From assembly GCA_032124015.1 (NCBI GenBank), contig JAQBEH010000049.1, forward strand, positions 57,635 through 121,634: a stretch of 64,000 bases of DNA. The letters run 5' to 3'. The notes under the pieces were generated by a model. The model saw only the letters and a program-made list of their open reading frames with translations. It was not told the origin of the DNA and ran no database searches. Position 1 is the stretch's first letter. Each line of letters opens with the position of its first letter. Positions 50,428 to 58,088 of this stretch are shown here, one piece after another. The position numbers and the translations under genes were made by a program. The stretch comes from DASRJG01 sp032124015 (GTDB lineage Bacteria > Acidobacteriota > Polarisedimenticolia > Polarisedimenticolales > DASRJG01).

Positions 50428-51030
50428 ATGAAGACGATGATGGGTTGCGGTGTCGTGGCGTTGATTTTGATTGTCGTCCTTGGCGGGATCTTCGTCTGGG
50501 GGGTCGGCATCAACAATGGTCTCGTGCGCAATCAGGTTGCGGTCGACGCAGGGTGGTCGCAGGTCGAAAACGTCTATCAACGTCGGGCCGACCTGATCCC
50601 GAATCTCGTCGAAACCGTGAAAGGCGCGGCGAACTTCGAGAAGGGGACGCTTCAGGCGGTCATCGACGCGCGCGCCCGGGCGACGCAGATGGTCATCAGC
50701 CCCGAGCTCTTGAACGATCCGGCGAAGTTCCGTCAGTTCCAACAGGTGCAGGGCGAACTGACGGGAGCGCTCTCACGGTTGATGGCCGTGGCCGAGGCCT
50801 ACCCGGATCTCAAGGCGAACCGGAATTACCTCGAACTGCAGTCGCAGCTCGAGGGCACCGAAAACCGCATCGCCCAGGAGCGCCAGCGGTTCAACACGAC
50901 GGTGCAGACGTACAACACGGCGATCCGAGTTTTCCCCGCGTCGTTCGTCGCGAGCTTCAGAGGATTTGCCCCGAAGGAGTTCTTCCGGGCCGACGCTGGG
51001 GCCGAAAAAGTTCCGGAGGTGAAGTTCTGA
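50428..51030 (+). CDS. lemA: LemA family protein
   Basis: A 200-residue protein with one N-terminal membrane helix (about 7-26) and the LemA-type helical domain. Typical features are YQRRADLIPNLVETVKGAANFE and FNTTVQTYNTAIRVFPASF. The biochemical role is not established, and it often pairs with TPM proteins, as here. GGAGG at 50417-50421 precedes the ATG. The stop lies within the next gene start as CTGA. Confidence 0.93.
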   Translation: MKTMMGCGVVALILIVVLGGIFVWGVGINNGLVRNQVAVDAGWSQVENVYQRRADLIPNLVETVKGAANFEKGTLQAVIDARARATQMVISPELLNDPAKFRQFQQVQGELTGALSRLMAVAEAYPDLKANRNYLELQSQLEGTENRIAQERQRFNTTVQTYNTAIRVFPASFVASFRGFAPKEFFRADAGAEKVPEVKF

Positions 51031-51791
51031 TCCTCAGTCGCCGCGTCTGCGTCCCGCTCCTCGGCGCCCTCGCCTTCGCGGCCGTCCTGTTGCCGGCGGT
51101 TGCGTTCGAGCTCCCCGCTAAGCCCGCGGCCCGCGTCAACGACTACGCGAGGGCGCTGGATCCGGCCGCGAAAGCGGCGATCGAAGGCAGGCTCGCCGAG
51201 TTCGAGCGCGAAAGCTCGAATCAGGTGGTGGTGGTCGTCATCCCGTCCCTCGACGGTCAGGCGATCGAGGACGTGGCGGTGCGCGTCGTCGAGACCTGGG
51301 GCTTGGGTCAAAAAGGAAAAAACAACGGCGTCCTCCTTCTCGTGGCGATGTCCGACCGGAAGGCGCGCATCGAGGTCGGCTACGGGCTCGAGGATCGCCT
51401 GACCGACGCGCTTTCGCGGCGAATCCTCGAGGACCGTCTCTTTCCCGCGTTTCGCGACGGAGACCGTGCGGGGGGTATTCTCGCCACCTGTGACGGGATC
51501 ATCGCGGCCACCCGCGGCGCCTACACGGCTCCGCCTCGAAAACGAAAGACCACTCCTCTGATCGCGGTTCTCCTCCCGCTGGCGATCCTCATTCTCTTCA
51601 TTTTCATCGGGATTCATCGGGGAAGCGCCATGACGGGGGGCGGCCGTCGGCGCACCTACCGCAGCGGTCCGGTCTGGTGGGGCGGCGGTGGCGGGTTCGG
51701 CGGCGGAGGGGGCGGCGGTGGCGGCGGGTTCGGAGGGTTCTCGGGCGGAGGCGGCATGTCGGGGGGCGGCGGCGCCTCGGGATCATGGTGA
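51027..51791 (+). CDS. TPM domain (YgcG-like) membrane protein with CTG start
   Basis: A 254-residue exported protein. The best start is CTG 51027: GGAGG lies 7 bases upstream, the CTGA overlap mirrors the ATGA/GTGA overlaps of the neighbours, and it yields a full signal peptide (RRVCVPLLGALAFAAVLLPAVA). No ATG, GTG or TTG lies before the signal core. The TPM domain is at about 30-165 ('ARVNDYARALDPAAKAAIEGRL', quoted in part), a second membrane segment at about 175-192 and a Gly-rich tail at the end. The function is unknown; members are linked to membrane quality control or phosphatase activity. Confidence 0.82.
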   Translation: MILSRRVCVPLLGALAFAAVLLPAVAFELPAKPAARVNDYARALDPAAKAAIEGRLAEFERESSNQVVVVVIPSLDGQAIEDVAVRVVETWGLGQKGKNNGVLLLVAMSDRKARIEVGYGLEDRLTDALSRRILEDRLFPAFRDGDRAGGILATCDGIIAATRGAYTAPPRKRKTTPLIAVLLPLAILILFIFIGIHRGSAMTGGGRRRTYRSGPVWWGGGGGFGGGGGGGGGGFGGFSGGGGMSGGGGASGSW

Positions 51792-51795
51792 TGCG

Positions 51796-52245
51796 ATGAC
51801 GTTGTGGCGACGACCGGTGAGACGGCTTCTTTCCGAGCAGGACGAAGCCCGAGTCCTTGCCGCCATTCGCGAGGCCGAAGCGAGGACTTCCGGCGAGATT
51901 TGCGTGCACGTCGAGCGGCGCTGCGCCGGGAGCGCGATCGGGACCGCGGGCCGGTGGTTCCGCCGGCTGGGTATGGAGGCCACGGCCGGGCGCAACGGCA
52001 TCCTCTTCTACGTCGCGGTCGACGACCGAGAGTTCGCGATCGTCGGAGGCGCGGGGATCCATGCCAAGGTCGGCGATGCGTTTTGGGAGGCGCTGCGCGA
52101 TGCGATGCGCGACGACTTCGCCAAGGGGGATCCCGCCGCGGGGCTGATTCGCGCGATCGGCGAGGCGGGGTCGCGACTCGCGGAGCACTTCCCCCGTCGT
52201 GCCGACGACGCGAACGAACTTCCCGACGAGATCTCGTACCGATGA
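51796..52245 (+). CDS. TPM domain protein without signal peptide
   Basis: A 149-residue protein with a TPM-type fold: EQDEARVLAAIREAEARTSGEIC, then GILFYVAVDDREFAIVGGAGIH. It resembles the second gene that follows YgcG-like genes in LemA operons. There is no membrane segment. The ATG lies 4 bases after the previous stop, and the stop overlaps the PASTA gene by 4 bases. Confidence 0.85.
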   Translation: MTLWRRPVRRLLSEQDEARVLAAIREAEARTSGEICVHVERRCAGSAIGTAGRWFRRLGMEATAGRNGILFYVAVDDREFAIVGGAGIHAKVGDAFWEALRDAMRDDFAKGDPAAGLIRAIGEAGSRLAEHFPRRADDANELPDEISYR

Positions 52246-52970
52246 ACTGGAAGCGAGCGGGCCGCGCGTTGTTGTGGATCGTCGGGGGCGGCGCGCTCGT
52301 CGGCACCGTGGGCCTCGCCTCGTTTTGCGTCGCTTTGCGTTCCGACCGCCGCTCCGATCTCGTCGAGGTTCCCGACTGGATCGGTCATGGCCGCGAGGAG
52401 GCCCTGGCCCGGGCTCAAGCGCTTGGTCTCGTCTTCGAGGTCTCCGAGTTGCGCCGCGACCCCGGCGTCGCGGTCGACCGGATCGTGCAGCAAGAGCCGG
52501 CGGGGGGCACGCAGGTGCGCCACGGACGAACGATCCGCGTCGTGGTCAGCCTCGGAGGTGAGACGTTGACGGTGCCCTCGTTGATCGGGCAACCCGCGCG
52601 CCAGGCCGAGCTCGAGCTGCGGCGTTTCGGGCTGACGCCCGGTTGGGAGGCGCACATCCACGACAACGCGGCTCCCGCGTCACAGGTGATCGACGCAGCC
52701 CCGGCCGCGGGCACGCTTTCCGTTTCCGGAGACCGCGTCCACCGGCTCGTCTCCGACGGGCCGCGCGCGGCGCGCTTCGTGATGCCCGACTTGACGGGCA
52801 GGACGTTGCGCGAGGTCCAGGAATGGATCACCCTGTGCGGGTTCCGGAGACGCGCCGTCCGGCGCGTCCCCGCGGAGGGGAAGCGTTCCGGGACGATCGT
52901 CGGGCAACTGCCCCTGTCCGGTTACCCGATAGCAAGGCGCGGCGTCGTCGAGTTGACGGTCGCGGACTAG
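52242..52970 (+). CDS. PASTA domain membrane protein
   Basis: A 242-residue protein with an N-terminal membrane helix (about 8-30) and three PASTA repeats (about 40-110, 110-175 and 178-242). Repeat hallmarks are VPDWIGHGREEALARAQALGL, VPSLIGQPARQAELELRRFGL and MPDLTGRTLREVQEWI. It has no kinase domain. PASTA domains bind peptidoglycan or related molecules in other proteins. ATG overlaps the TPM gene, and rpe starts 10 bases later. Confidence 0.9.
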   Translation: MNWKRAGRALLWIVGGGALVGTVGLASFCVALRSDRRSDLVEVPDWIGHGREEALARAQALGLVFEVSELRRDPGVAVDRIVQQEPAGGTQVRHGRTIRVVVSLGGETLTVPSLIGQPARQAELELRRFGLTPGWEAHIHDNAAPASQVIDAAPAAGTLSVSGDRVHRLVSDGPRAARFVMPDLTGRTLREVQEWITLCGFRRRAVRRVPAEGKRSGTIVGQLPLSGYPIARRGVVELTVAD

Positions 52971-52980
52971 GAGCGTAGGC

Positions 52981-53664
52981 GTGGGCGCTGTGATCGCACC
53001 ATCGATCCTCTCGGCGGATTTCGCGCGGTTAGGCTCCGACATCAAGGACGTCGAGGCCGGTGGCGCCGGGCTGATCCACGTGGACGTGATGGACGGGCAT
53101 TTCGTTCCCAACATCACGATCGGTCCGGAGGTGACCCGGGCGGTTCGGCGGGTGACGCAGCTTCCGGTCGACTGCCACCTGATGATCGAAGAGCCCGACC
53201 GTTACGTCGCCGCGTTCGCAAAAGCCGGGGCCGACATGATCTCCGTGCACGTCGAGGTGGCCCGCCATCTGGATCGGACGGTTGCGGCGATCAAGGATGC
53301 GGGCGCGAAGGCGGGGGTTGTCCTCAACCCGGCGACGCCGCTCGAGTCCCTTTCGGAGATCTTGCCCTTTGCTGATTTCGTCCTTCTCATGTCGGTCAAC
53401 CCGGGCTTCGGCGGGCAGACGCTGATCCCCGCCGTGCTCGACAAGGCGCGTCGCTTGCGGACGTGGATCGACCGCCTCGGGATCGCGACGCGCATCGAGA
53501 TCGACGGCGGCGTCACCCTCGAAAATCTCGGCGAGGTCGCCGCGACGGGGGTCGACATGATCGTCGCCGGCTCGGCGATCTTCGGATCCGACGATGCTCG
53601 CGGCACCACCCAGGCCATGGTGAGGAGACTCGCCGTGATCGCCGAGCAGGGGCGTCGTGTCTGA
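52981..53664 (+). CDS. rpe: Ribulose-phosphate 3-epimerase
   Basis: A 227-residue TIM-barrel enzyme of the pentose phosphate pathway. It has IAPSILSADFARL, HVDVMDGHFVPNIT, the metal-binding His and Asp in DCHLMI, MSVNPGFGGQ, and EIDGGV near the end. The start is GTG 52981. The length is normal. It overlaps the thioesterase gene by 8 bases. Confidence 0.96.
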   Translation: MGAVIAPSILSADFARLGSDIKDVEAGGAGLIHVDVMDGHFVPNITIGPEVTRAVRRVTQLPVDCHLMIEEPDRYVAAFAKAGADMISVHVEVARHLDRTVAAIKDAGAKAGVVLNPATPLESLSEILPFADFVLLMSVNPGFGGQTLIPAVLDKARRLRTWIDRLGIATRIEIDGGVTLENLGEVAATGVDMIVAGSAIFGSDDARGTTQAMVRRLAVIAEQGRRV

Positions 53665-54097
53665 CGCGCAAACAGCGCCGCCTCGCGTTTCGAGGACGAC
53701 CACCCGCGTGAGGTACCCCGAGACCGATCGGATGGGGGTGGCGCATCACACGCACTATTTCGCCTGGTTCGAGTTGGGCCGAACCGAGTTGATGCGCCAG
53801 GCTGGTTGCGCCTACGGGGCGCTCGAGGACGACGACGGCGTCTTTTTTCCGGTGACCGAGGCGGGGGCCAGCTACCGCGCGCCGGCTCGATACGACGAGG
53901 TGATCGAAATCGAGACGCGACTGACCGAGGCCGAAGGAGTTCGCGTGCGTTTCGAGTATGTGTTGCGGCGATCGGGCGATGCCCAAGTCTTGTCGAGAGG
54001 TTTCACCGTGCACGCCGCATGCGGGCGGAACGGTCGGCCCATCCGCTTGCCGGAGAGCCTGCGCGTCCGTCTCGCCGGCTCCGGGGACGAACGATGA
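53657..54097 (+). CDS. YbgC-type acyl-CoA thioesterase
   Basis: A 146-residue hotdog-fold protein. It has the opening RVRYPETDRMGVAHHTHYFAWFE, with the catalytic Asp and the His pair used by 4-hydroxybenzoyl-CoA/YbgC thioesterases. In other bacteria this family belongs to the tol-pal neighbourhood. The GTG start overlaps rpe, and the stop overlaps bamD by 4 bases. Confidence 0.87.
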   Translation: MSDAQTAPPRVSRTTTRVRYPETDRMGVAHHTHYFAWFELGRTELMRQAGCAYGALEDDDGVFFPVTEAGASYRAPARYDEVIEIETRLTEAEGVRVRFEYVLRRSGDAQVLSRGFTVHAACGRNGRPIRLPESLRVRLAGSGDER

Positions 54098-54927
54098 GGG
54101 TGACGACGATCGCTGCGGTTCTCATTCCGGCCCTCGTCCTTTGCGGCACGGGGTGCGCCACGAAGAAGAAGAGTGCGGCGGCGACATCCGGCACGGAAGT
54201 TGTCAACGCCGAGGCCATCCTGGCTCAGGTCGACGTGGCGATGGCCCAGCACAAGCTCCGCAAGGCCAAAACCATCCTTCAGAAAATCCAGTTCACCCAG
54301 GCCGAGCGGCCGACGTACGAGCCTCTGGTCCGACTGGCCTTGGCGGATGCGACCTACTACATGGGCGATGACATCTCGCTGATCGAAGCGCGTTCGAAGT
54401 ACATCGATTTCGTCACGTTGTACGCCGACCATCCCCGGGCTCCCTACGCCCAGTTTCAGGCCGGGATGTGCTCGGTCAAGCAGATCTACAGTGCGAGCCG
54501 CGACCAGAGTCAAACCCAGATTGCCATCGACGATTTCCGAGAGATCGATAAGCGCTGGCCGAACTCCCCGTACGCACGCGCCGCGCGGCAGTTCGTCGGC
54601 AAGGGTCAAGACGGTCTCGCCGAGCATGAGTTCATCGTCGGTAGTTTCTACTTCAAGAAGAAGGCCTACCAAGCCGCCACCGAGCGCTTTACGGGGCTCC
54701 TGGAGAACTACCCGTCGTACGGCCAGAAGGACAAGGTCTTCTACTGGCTTGGACGAACGCTCCTCGCCGCGAGGAGCCCCGACGAGGGGAGAGTCTGGCT
54801 CGACCAGGTGCTGAACCAGTATCCGCGGAGCAAGTACGCGAAGATGTCGACACAACTGCTCGCGGAGGCCGCCAAGAAAGAAGCCGCCGCGGCCGCCAAG
54901 GCGGCCAAGCGAAAGGCCGCTTCGTAG
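54094..54927 (+). CDS. bamD: Outer-membrane assembly lipoprotein BamD
   Basis: A 277-residue lipoprotein with signal sequence and lipobox ending at Cys21 (VLCGTGC). TPR-type repeats follow, e.g. RSKYIDFVTLYADHPRAPYAQ and FTGLLENYPSYGQ. The order fits BamD, the essential lipoprotein of the Bam complex. The tail has Lys/Ala-rich helices (about 255-277). ATG 54094 overlaps the thioesterase gene. It ends the def operon run and confirms an outer membrane. Confidence 0.88.
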   Translation: MRVTTIAAVLIPALVLCGTGCATKKKSAAATSGTEVVNAEAILAQVDVAMAQHKLRKAKTILQKIQFTQAERPTYEPLVRLALADATYYMGDDISLIEARSKYIDFVTLYADHPRAPYAQFQAGMCSVKQIYSASRDQSQTQIAIDDFREIDKRWPNSPYARAARQFVGKGQDGLAEHEFIVGSFYFKKKAYQAATERFTGLLENYPSYGQKDKVFYWLGRTLLAARSPDEGRVWLDQVLNQYPRSKYAKMSTQLLAEAAKKEAAAAAKAAKRKAAS

Positions 54928-54930
54928 GGC

Positions 54931-55803
54931 TCAAAAGAGCCGTTCGCGTTTCGCGGTGACGATGTCCCGCAACTCCGGGTACTCCGCCACGAGGTCGCCG
55001 GGGGCCTCGGGCTCGATGCCCTGGATGAGGTGTTTGAGTTGGAGCGCGTTGGCGAACGCCTGTCCGCGGAAGTGGTTGTTGGCGATCACGTAGAGCGCGT
55101 CCGCTGCCGCCCCCATGCTGCGGGCCGCCTCGGCGAGGGGGCGCAGCGCATCCATCGAATACAGGTAGTCGTAGCGCGCGTCTCGGCCTACGTCGGGATC
55201 GAACCACGCGGCTTCGTTCCGCCCGTGGAGGCGTACGTAGGCGATCGGTGCGGTGACCCGGGGGCGGGGTGGTGCGGTCAGTCCGCTTCCCTTGGGTTGG
55301 TCGACGACGCAAAAACCGACGCTGCGTTCGCACATCCACGCCGCGGCGTGATCGTTGTCCCACGAGACGTGCCGCACCTCGACGACGATCGGCCATCCCT
55401 CGGTGGCATCGAGGAGGCGGCCCAGCCGCGTCACGTTTGGAGGAGTCCAGTGGAAGGACTGGGGGAACTGGACCAGAAGCGCGCCGAGCAGGCCGGCCTC
55501 GCGCAAGGGGGCCACTCCCTCGAGGGTCGCGGCGACGATGCCGGCGGGGTCGACCCAGGGCTCGTGGGTCCATGTCCGGTGGGCCTTGGCGGTGAAACGG
55601 AATCCGGGGTGCTTCGCGACGCGACGGATCCAGGTCGCAGCGATACGCGGGTTCGCCGGACGATAGAAGGTCGCGTTGATTTCGACGACGTCGAGGAATC
55701 GCGCCACGAAGGCCAGGCGATCGAATCCACGCGAGGCACCGCGCGGGTAGACGATCCCGCTCCAATCCGGGTAATCCCAGCCCGCGACTCCGACCAACGT
55801 CAT
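54931..55803 (-). CDS. DUF72 family protein
   Basis: A 290-residue TIM-barrel-like protein. It has GVAGWDYPDWSGIVYP, FYRPANP, RFTAKAHRTWTHE and YVRLHGRNE, all DUF72 hallmarks. Its biochemical role is not established; proposed ones involve nucleic-acid or sugar chemistry. It converges on bamD with 3 bases between and is divergent from the ArsM gene. Confidence 0.9.
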   Translation of the reverse strand: MTLVGVAGWDYPDWSGIVYPRGASRGFDRLAFVARFLDVVEINATFYRPANPRIAATWIRRVAKHPGFRFTAKAHRTWTHEPWVDPAGIVAATLEGVAPLREAGLLGALLVQFPQSFHWTPPNVTRLGRLLDATEGWPIVVEVRHVSWDNDHAAAWMCERSVGFCVVDQPKGSGLTAPPRPRVTAPIAYVRLHGRNEAAWFDPDVGRDARYDYLYSMDALRPLAEAARSMGAAADALYVIANNHFRGQAFANALQLKHLIQGIEPEAPGDLVAEYPELRDIVTAKRERLF

Positions 55804-55864
55804 CCCATGAGGCGTTGAGGATACCCCTTCGGCCGGGCTCCTACCTTTCGCTGGGTTTCTCGGC

Positions 55865-55870
55865 TACGCT
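55865..55870 (+). promoter_or_regulatory. -10 box TACGCT for the leaderless arsM-like gene
   Basis: TACGCT ends 7 bases before ATG 55878, in the gap with the divergent DUF72 gene. No Shine-Dalgarno is present. Confidence 0.4.
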
Positions 55871-55877
55871 GCCCCTC

Positions 55878-56846
55878 ATGAGTTACCTCGAAACCGCCAA
55901 GGACTTCTATGCCCGCGCCGCGGAAACTCCCGACGCGGGTTTGTGCTGCACGACCACGCCGAAGTGGACCCTTCCCGAGTTGGTCGTTCCGAAGCTCATG
56001 GACGAGATGAACTACGGGTGCGGAACGACCGTCCACCCGCGGGATCTCGCGGGTTCGCCGACCGTTTTGTACGTCGGGGTCGGGGGCGGCCTCGAGGTCC
56101 TCCAGTTCGCCTATTTCTCGAGGAGGCGAGGGGCCGTCATCGGGGTCGATCCGGTCGAGCGGATGCGCGTCGCCTGCCATGACAACTTGCGCGAGGCCGC
56201 GCGTGTGAACCGCTGGTATCGTGAAGAGTTCGTCGACCTGCGCGACGGCGATGCGCTTCGCCTTCCGCTTCCCGACGAATCGGTCGACGTCGCCGCCCAG
56301 AACTGCCTCTTCAACATCTTCGAAGCGCCCGACCTCAAAACGGCCCTCGCCGAGATGTATCGCGTCCTGAAACCTCACGGCCGCCTCGTGATGTCCGACC
56401 CCATCGCGCCCGCGCCGCTCCCTGCGAGCCTGCAGAAGGACGAGCGTCTGCGTGCGATGTGCCTCTCTGGGGCGACGACCTTCGACCGTTACGTTGCGAT
56501 GCTCGTCGAGGCCGGTTTCGGCACCGTCGAGATCCGCGCCCGCCGTCCGTATCGGGTTCTCGATCCGGCCCGTTACGGCACGAAGTCGCCGATCGTTTTG
56601 GAGAGCGTGGAGGTCGCCGCGATCAAGGACAAGGCTCCGGCGGACGGTCCGTGTGTTTTCACCGGGCGCACTGCGATCTACTTCGGCGCGGAACCGGGTT
56701 TCGACGATGAGGCCGGGCACGTCATGACGCGGGACCTGCCGTTTTCGGTCTGCGACAAGACGGCGGCCAAGCTCGAGCGCCTCGGGCGGGCCGACATCAT
56801 CGTGACGCCGTCCACGTTCTTTTACGACGGCGGAGGCTGCTGCTAG
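55878..56846 (+). CDS. arsM: ArsM-type arsenite methyltransferase (arsenosugar branch)
   Basis: A 322-residue SAM methyltransferase. It has the SAM motif VLYVGVGGGLEVLQFA (about residue 57) and several conserved cysteines: LCCTTTP near residue 22, MNYGCG, QNCLFN, and the C-terminal FFYDGGGCC. This pattern matches the ArsM group linked with arsenosugar biosynthesis rather than the short ArsM; three cysteines would bind As(III). An in-frame upstream region lacks similarity, and ATG 55878 follows the -10 box. No arsS, arsR or ars pump is in the window, so the physiological partner is unknown. Confidence 0.82.
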   Translation: MSYLETAKDFYARAAETPDAGLCCTTTPKWTLPELVVPKLMDEMNYGCGTTVHPRDLAGSPTVLYVGVGGGLEVLQFAYFSRRRGAVIGVDPVERMRVACHDNLREAARVNRWYREEFVDLRDGDALRLPLPDESVDVAAQNCLFNIFEAPDLKTALAEMYRVLKPHGRLVMSDPIAPAPLPASLQKDERLRAMCLSGATTFDRYVAMLVEAGFGTVEIRARRPYRVLDPARYGTKSPIVLESVEVAAIKDKAPADGPCVFTGRTAIYFGAEPGFDDEAGHVMTRDLPFSVCDKTAAKLERLGRADIIVTPSTFFYDGGGCC

Positions 56847-56862
56847 AGGGGACAGTCCCCCT
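56847..56862. repeat. Palindrome copy D of the dispersed repeat
   Basis: GGGGA-CAG-TCCCC (56848-56860) lies directly after the arsM-like stop and before the next promoter. It matches the core of copies A to C. Confidence 0.65.
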
Positions 56863-56890
56863 TGTTCCGGTAAAGCCTCCCTCTTATACT
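56862..56890 (+). promoter_or_regulatory. Promoter of the GcvT-like operon
   Basis: TTGTTC (56862-56867), a 17-base spacer and TATACT (56885-56890) precede ATG 56901 by 10 bases. The mRNA would be nearly leaderless. The -35 overlaps the end of repeat copy D. Confidence 0.55.
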
Positions 56891-56900
56891 CCGGCATCCC

Positions 56901-58088
56901 ATGCTGAAGACCACGCCGTTCCACCCGCGCACCTCGGCGCTGGTTCGCGCGCAAACCTGGCGTCGTTGGGCGGGCTATCAGATGGCCAGCGGGTACGACC
57001 CGCATCCCGATCGCGAGTACGCAGCGGTGCGGAGCAGTGCGGCCCTCTTCGACGTATCCCCGCTGCACAAGTACGTGATCACCGGGCGCGACGCCTCACG
57101 CTTGCTCGACCGGATGATCACGCGCGACGTGACCAAGTTGAAGCCGGGGCAGGTCTACTACACGCCCTGGTGCGACGCGGCCGGCAAGGTGGTGGACGAC
57201 GGTACGTTGAGCCGGCTCGACGAGGCGACGTATCGGTTGACCAGCGCCGATTCGTCGGTGCGCTGGCTGCACATGAATGCCGTCGGCATGGACGTCGCCA
57301 TCGACGACGTCACGCGGAAGGTAGCCACGCTCGCCCTCCAGGGGCCGCTCTCGCGAACGATCCTGTCCAGGCTGTCCTCGCAGGACCTTTCGACGCTCAA
57401 GTACTTCAGGGTCACCCGCACGAGGCTTCGCGACATCCCGGTGGCGATTTCTCGAACCGGCTACACCGGTGACCTGGGGTACGAGATCTGGGTCGATGCC
57501 GGTCAGGCCTTGCCTTTGTGGGACGCGCTCATCGAGGCGGGAACGCCTTATGGGATCACGCCTGCTGGCGTCTGGGCCCTCGACATCGCCCGCATTGAAG
57601 CCGGTTTGATCATGCTCGACGTGGACTACTACTCGTCACATCACGCGTTGATCGACGAGCGCAAATCCTCGCCCTTCGAGATCAACCTGGGCTGGGCGGT
57701 CGCTGCTGCCAAAGGGCCGTTCAACGGTCGAAGGGCGTTGGCCGCCGAGCGTACGCGCGGCGCCGCATGGGGTTTCGTGGGACTTACGATCGACTGGAGC
57801 TCGTTCGAGCGGTTGTTCGCGGCGCACCACCTCCCCCCTCAAATCTCGAACGTGCCGTGGCGGGTGAGCGTGCCGATCTACATCGGCGGCGAGCAGGTGG
57901 GATACGCGACCAGCGGGTGCTGGTCTCCTTTGCTCAAGCAACCGCTGGCGCTCGCGCATCTGAAACGTCCCCATTTCGAGGCAGGGACGAAGGTCGAAAT
58001 CGAAGTCACGGTGGAACACCAGCGGAAGCGCGCCACGGCCACGGTGCGCCGCTTGCCGTTTTTCGATCCGGAACGGAAAAAGGCATGA
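56901..58088 (+). CDS. GcvT/DmdA-like folate-dependent aminomethyltransferase family protein
   Basis: A 395-residue protein of the glycine cleavage T family. It has LFDVSPLHKYVITGRDA, DRMITRDVTKLKPGQV, LALQGPLS and SRTGYTGDLGYEI, which are the folate-binding features. The C-terminal beta-domain is complete. There are no gcvP or gcvH genes, so it is not part of the glycine cleavage system; DmdA-like or sarcosine/dimethylglycine demethylase-like roles are possible. The stop overlaps the next flavoprotein (ATGA). Confidence 0.86.
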   Translation: MLKTTPFHPRTSALVRAQTWRRWAGYQMASGYDPHPDREYAAVRSSAALFDVSPLHKYVITGRDASRLLDRMITRDVTKLKPGQVYYTPWCDAAGKVVDDGTLSRLDEATYRLTSADSSVRWLHMNAVGMDVAIDDVTRKVATLALQGPLSRTILSRLSSQDLSTLKYFRVTRTRLRDIPVAISRTGYTGDLGYEIWVDAGQALPLWDALIEAGTPYGITPAGVWALDIARIEAGLIMLDVDYYSSHHALIDERKSSPFEINLGWAVAAAKGPFNGRRALAAERTRGAAWGFVGLTIDWSSFERLFAAHHLPPQISNVPWRVSVPIYIGGEQVGYATSGCWSPLLKQPLALAHLKRPHFEAGTKVEIEVTVEHQRKRATATVRRLPFFDPERKKA

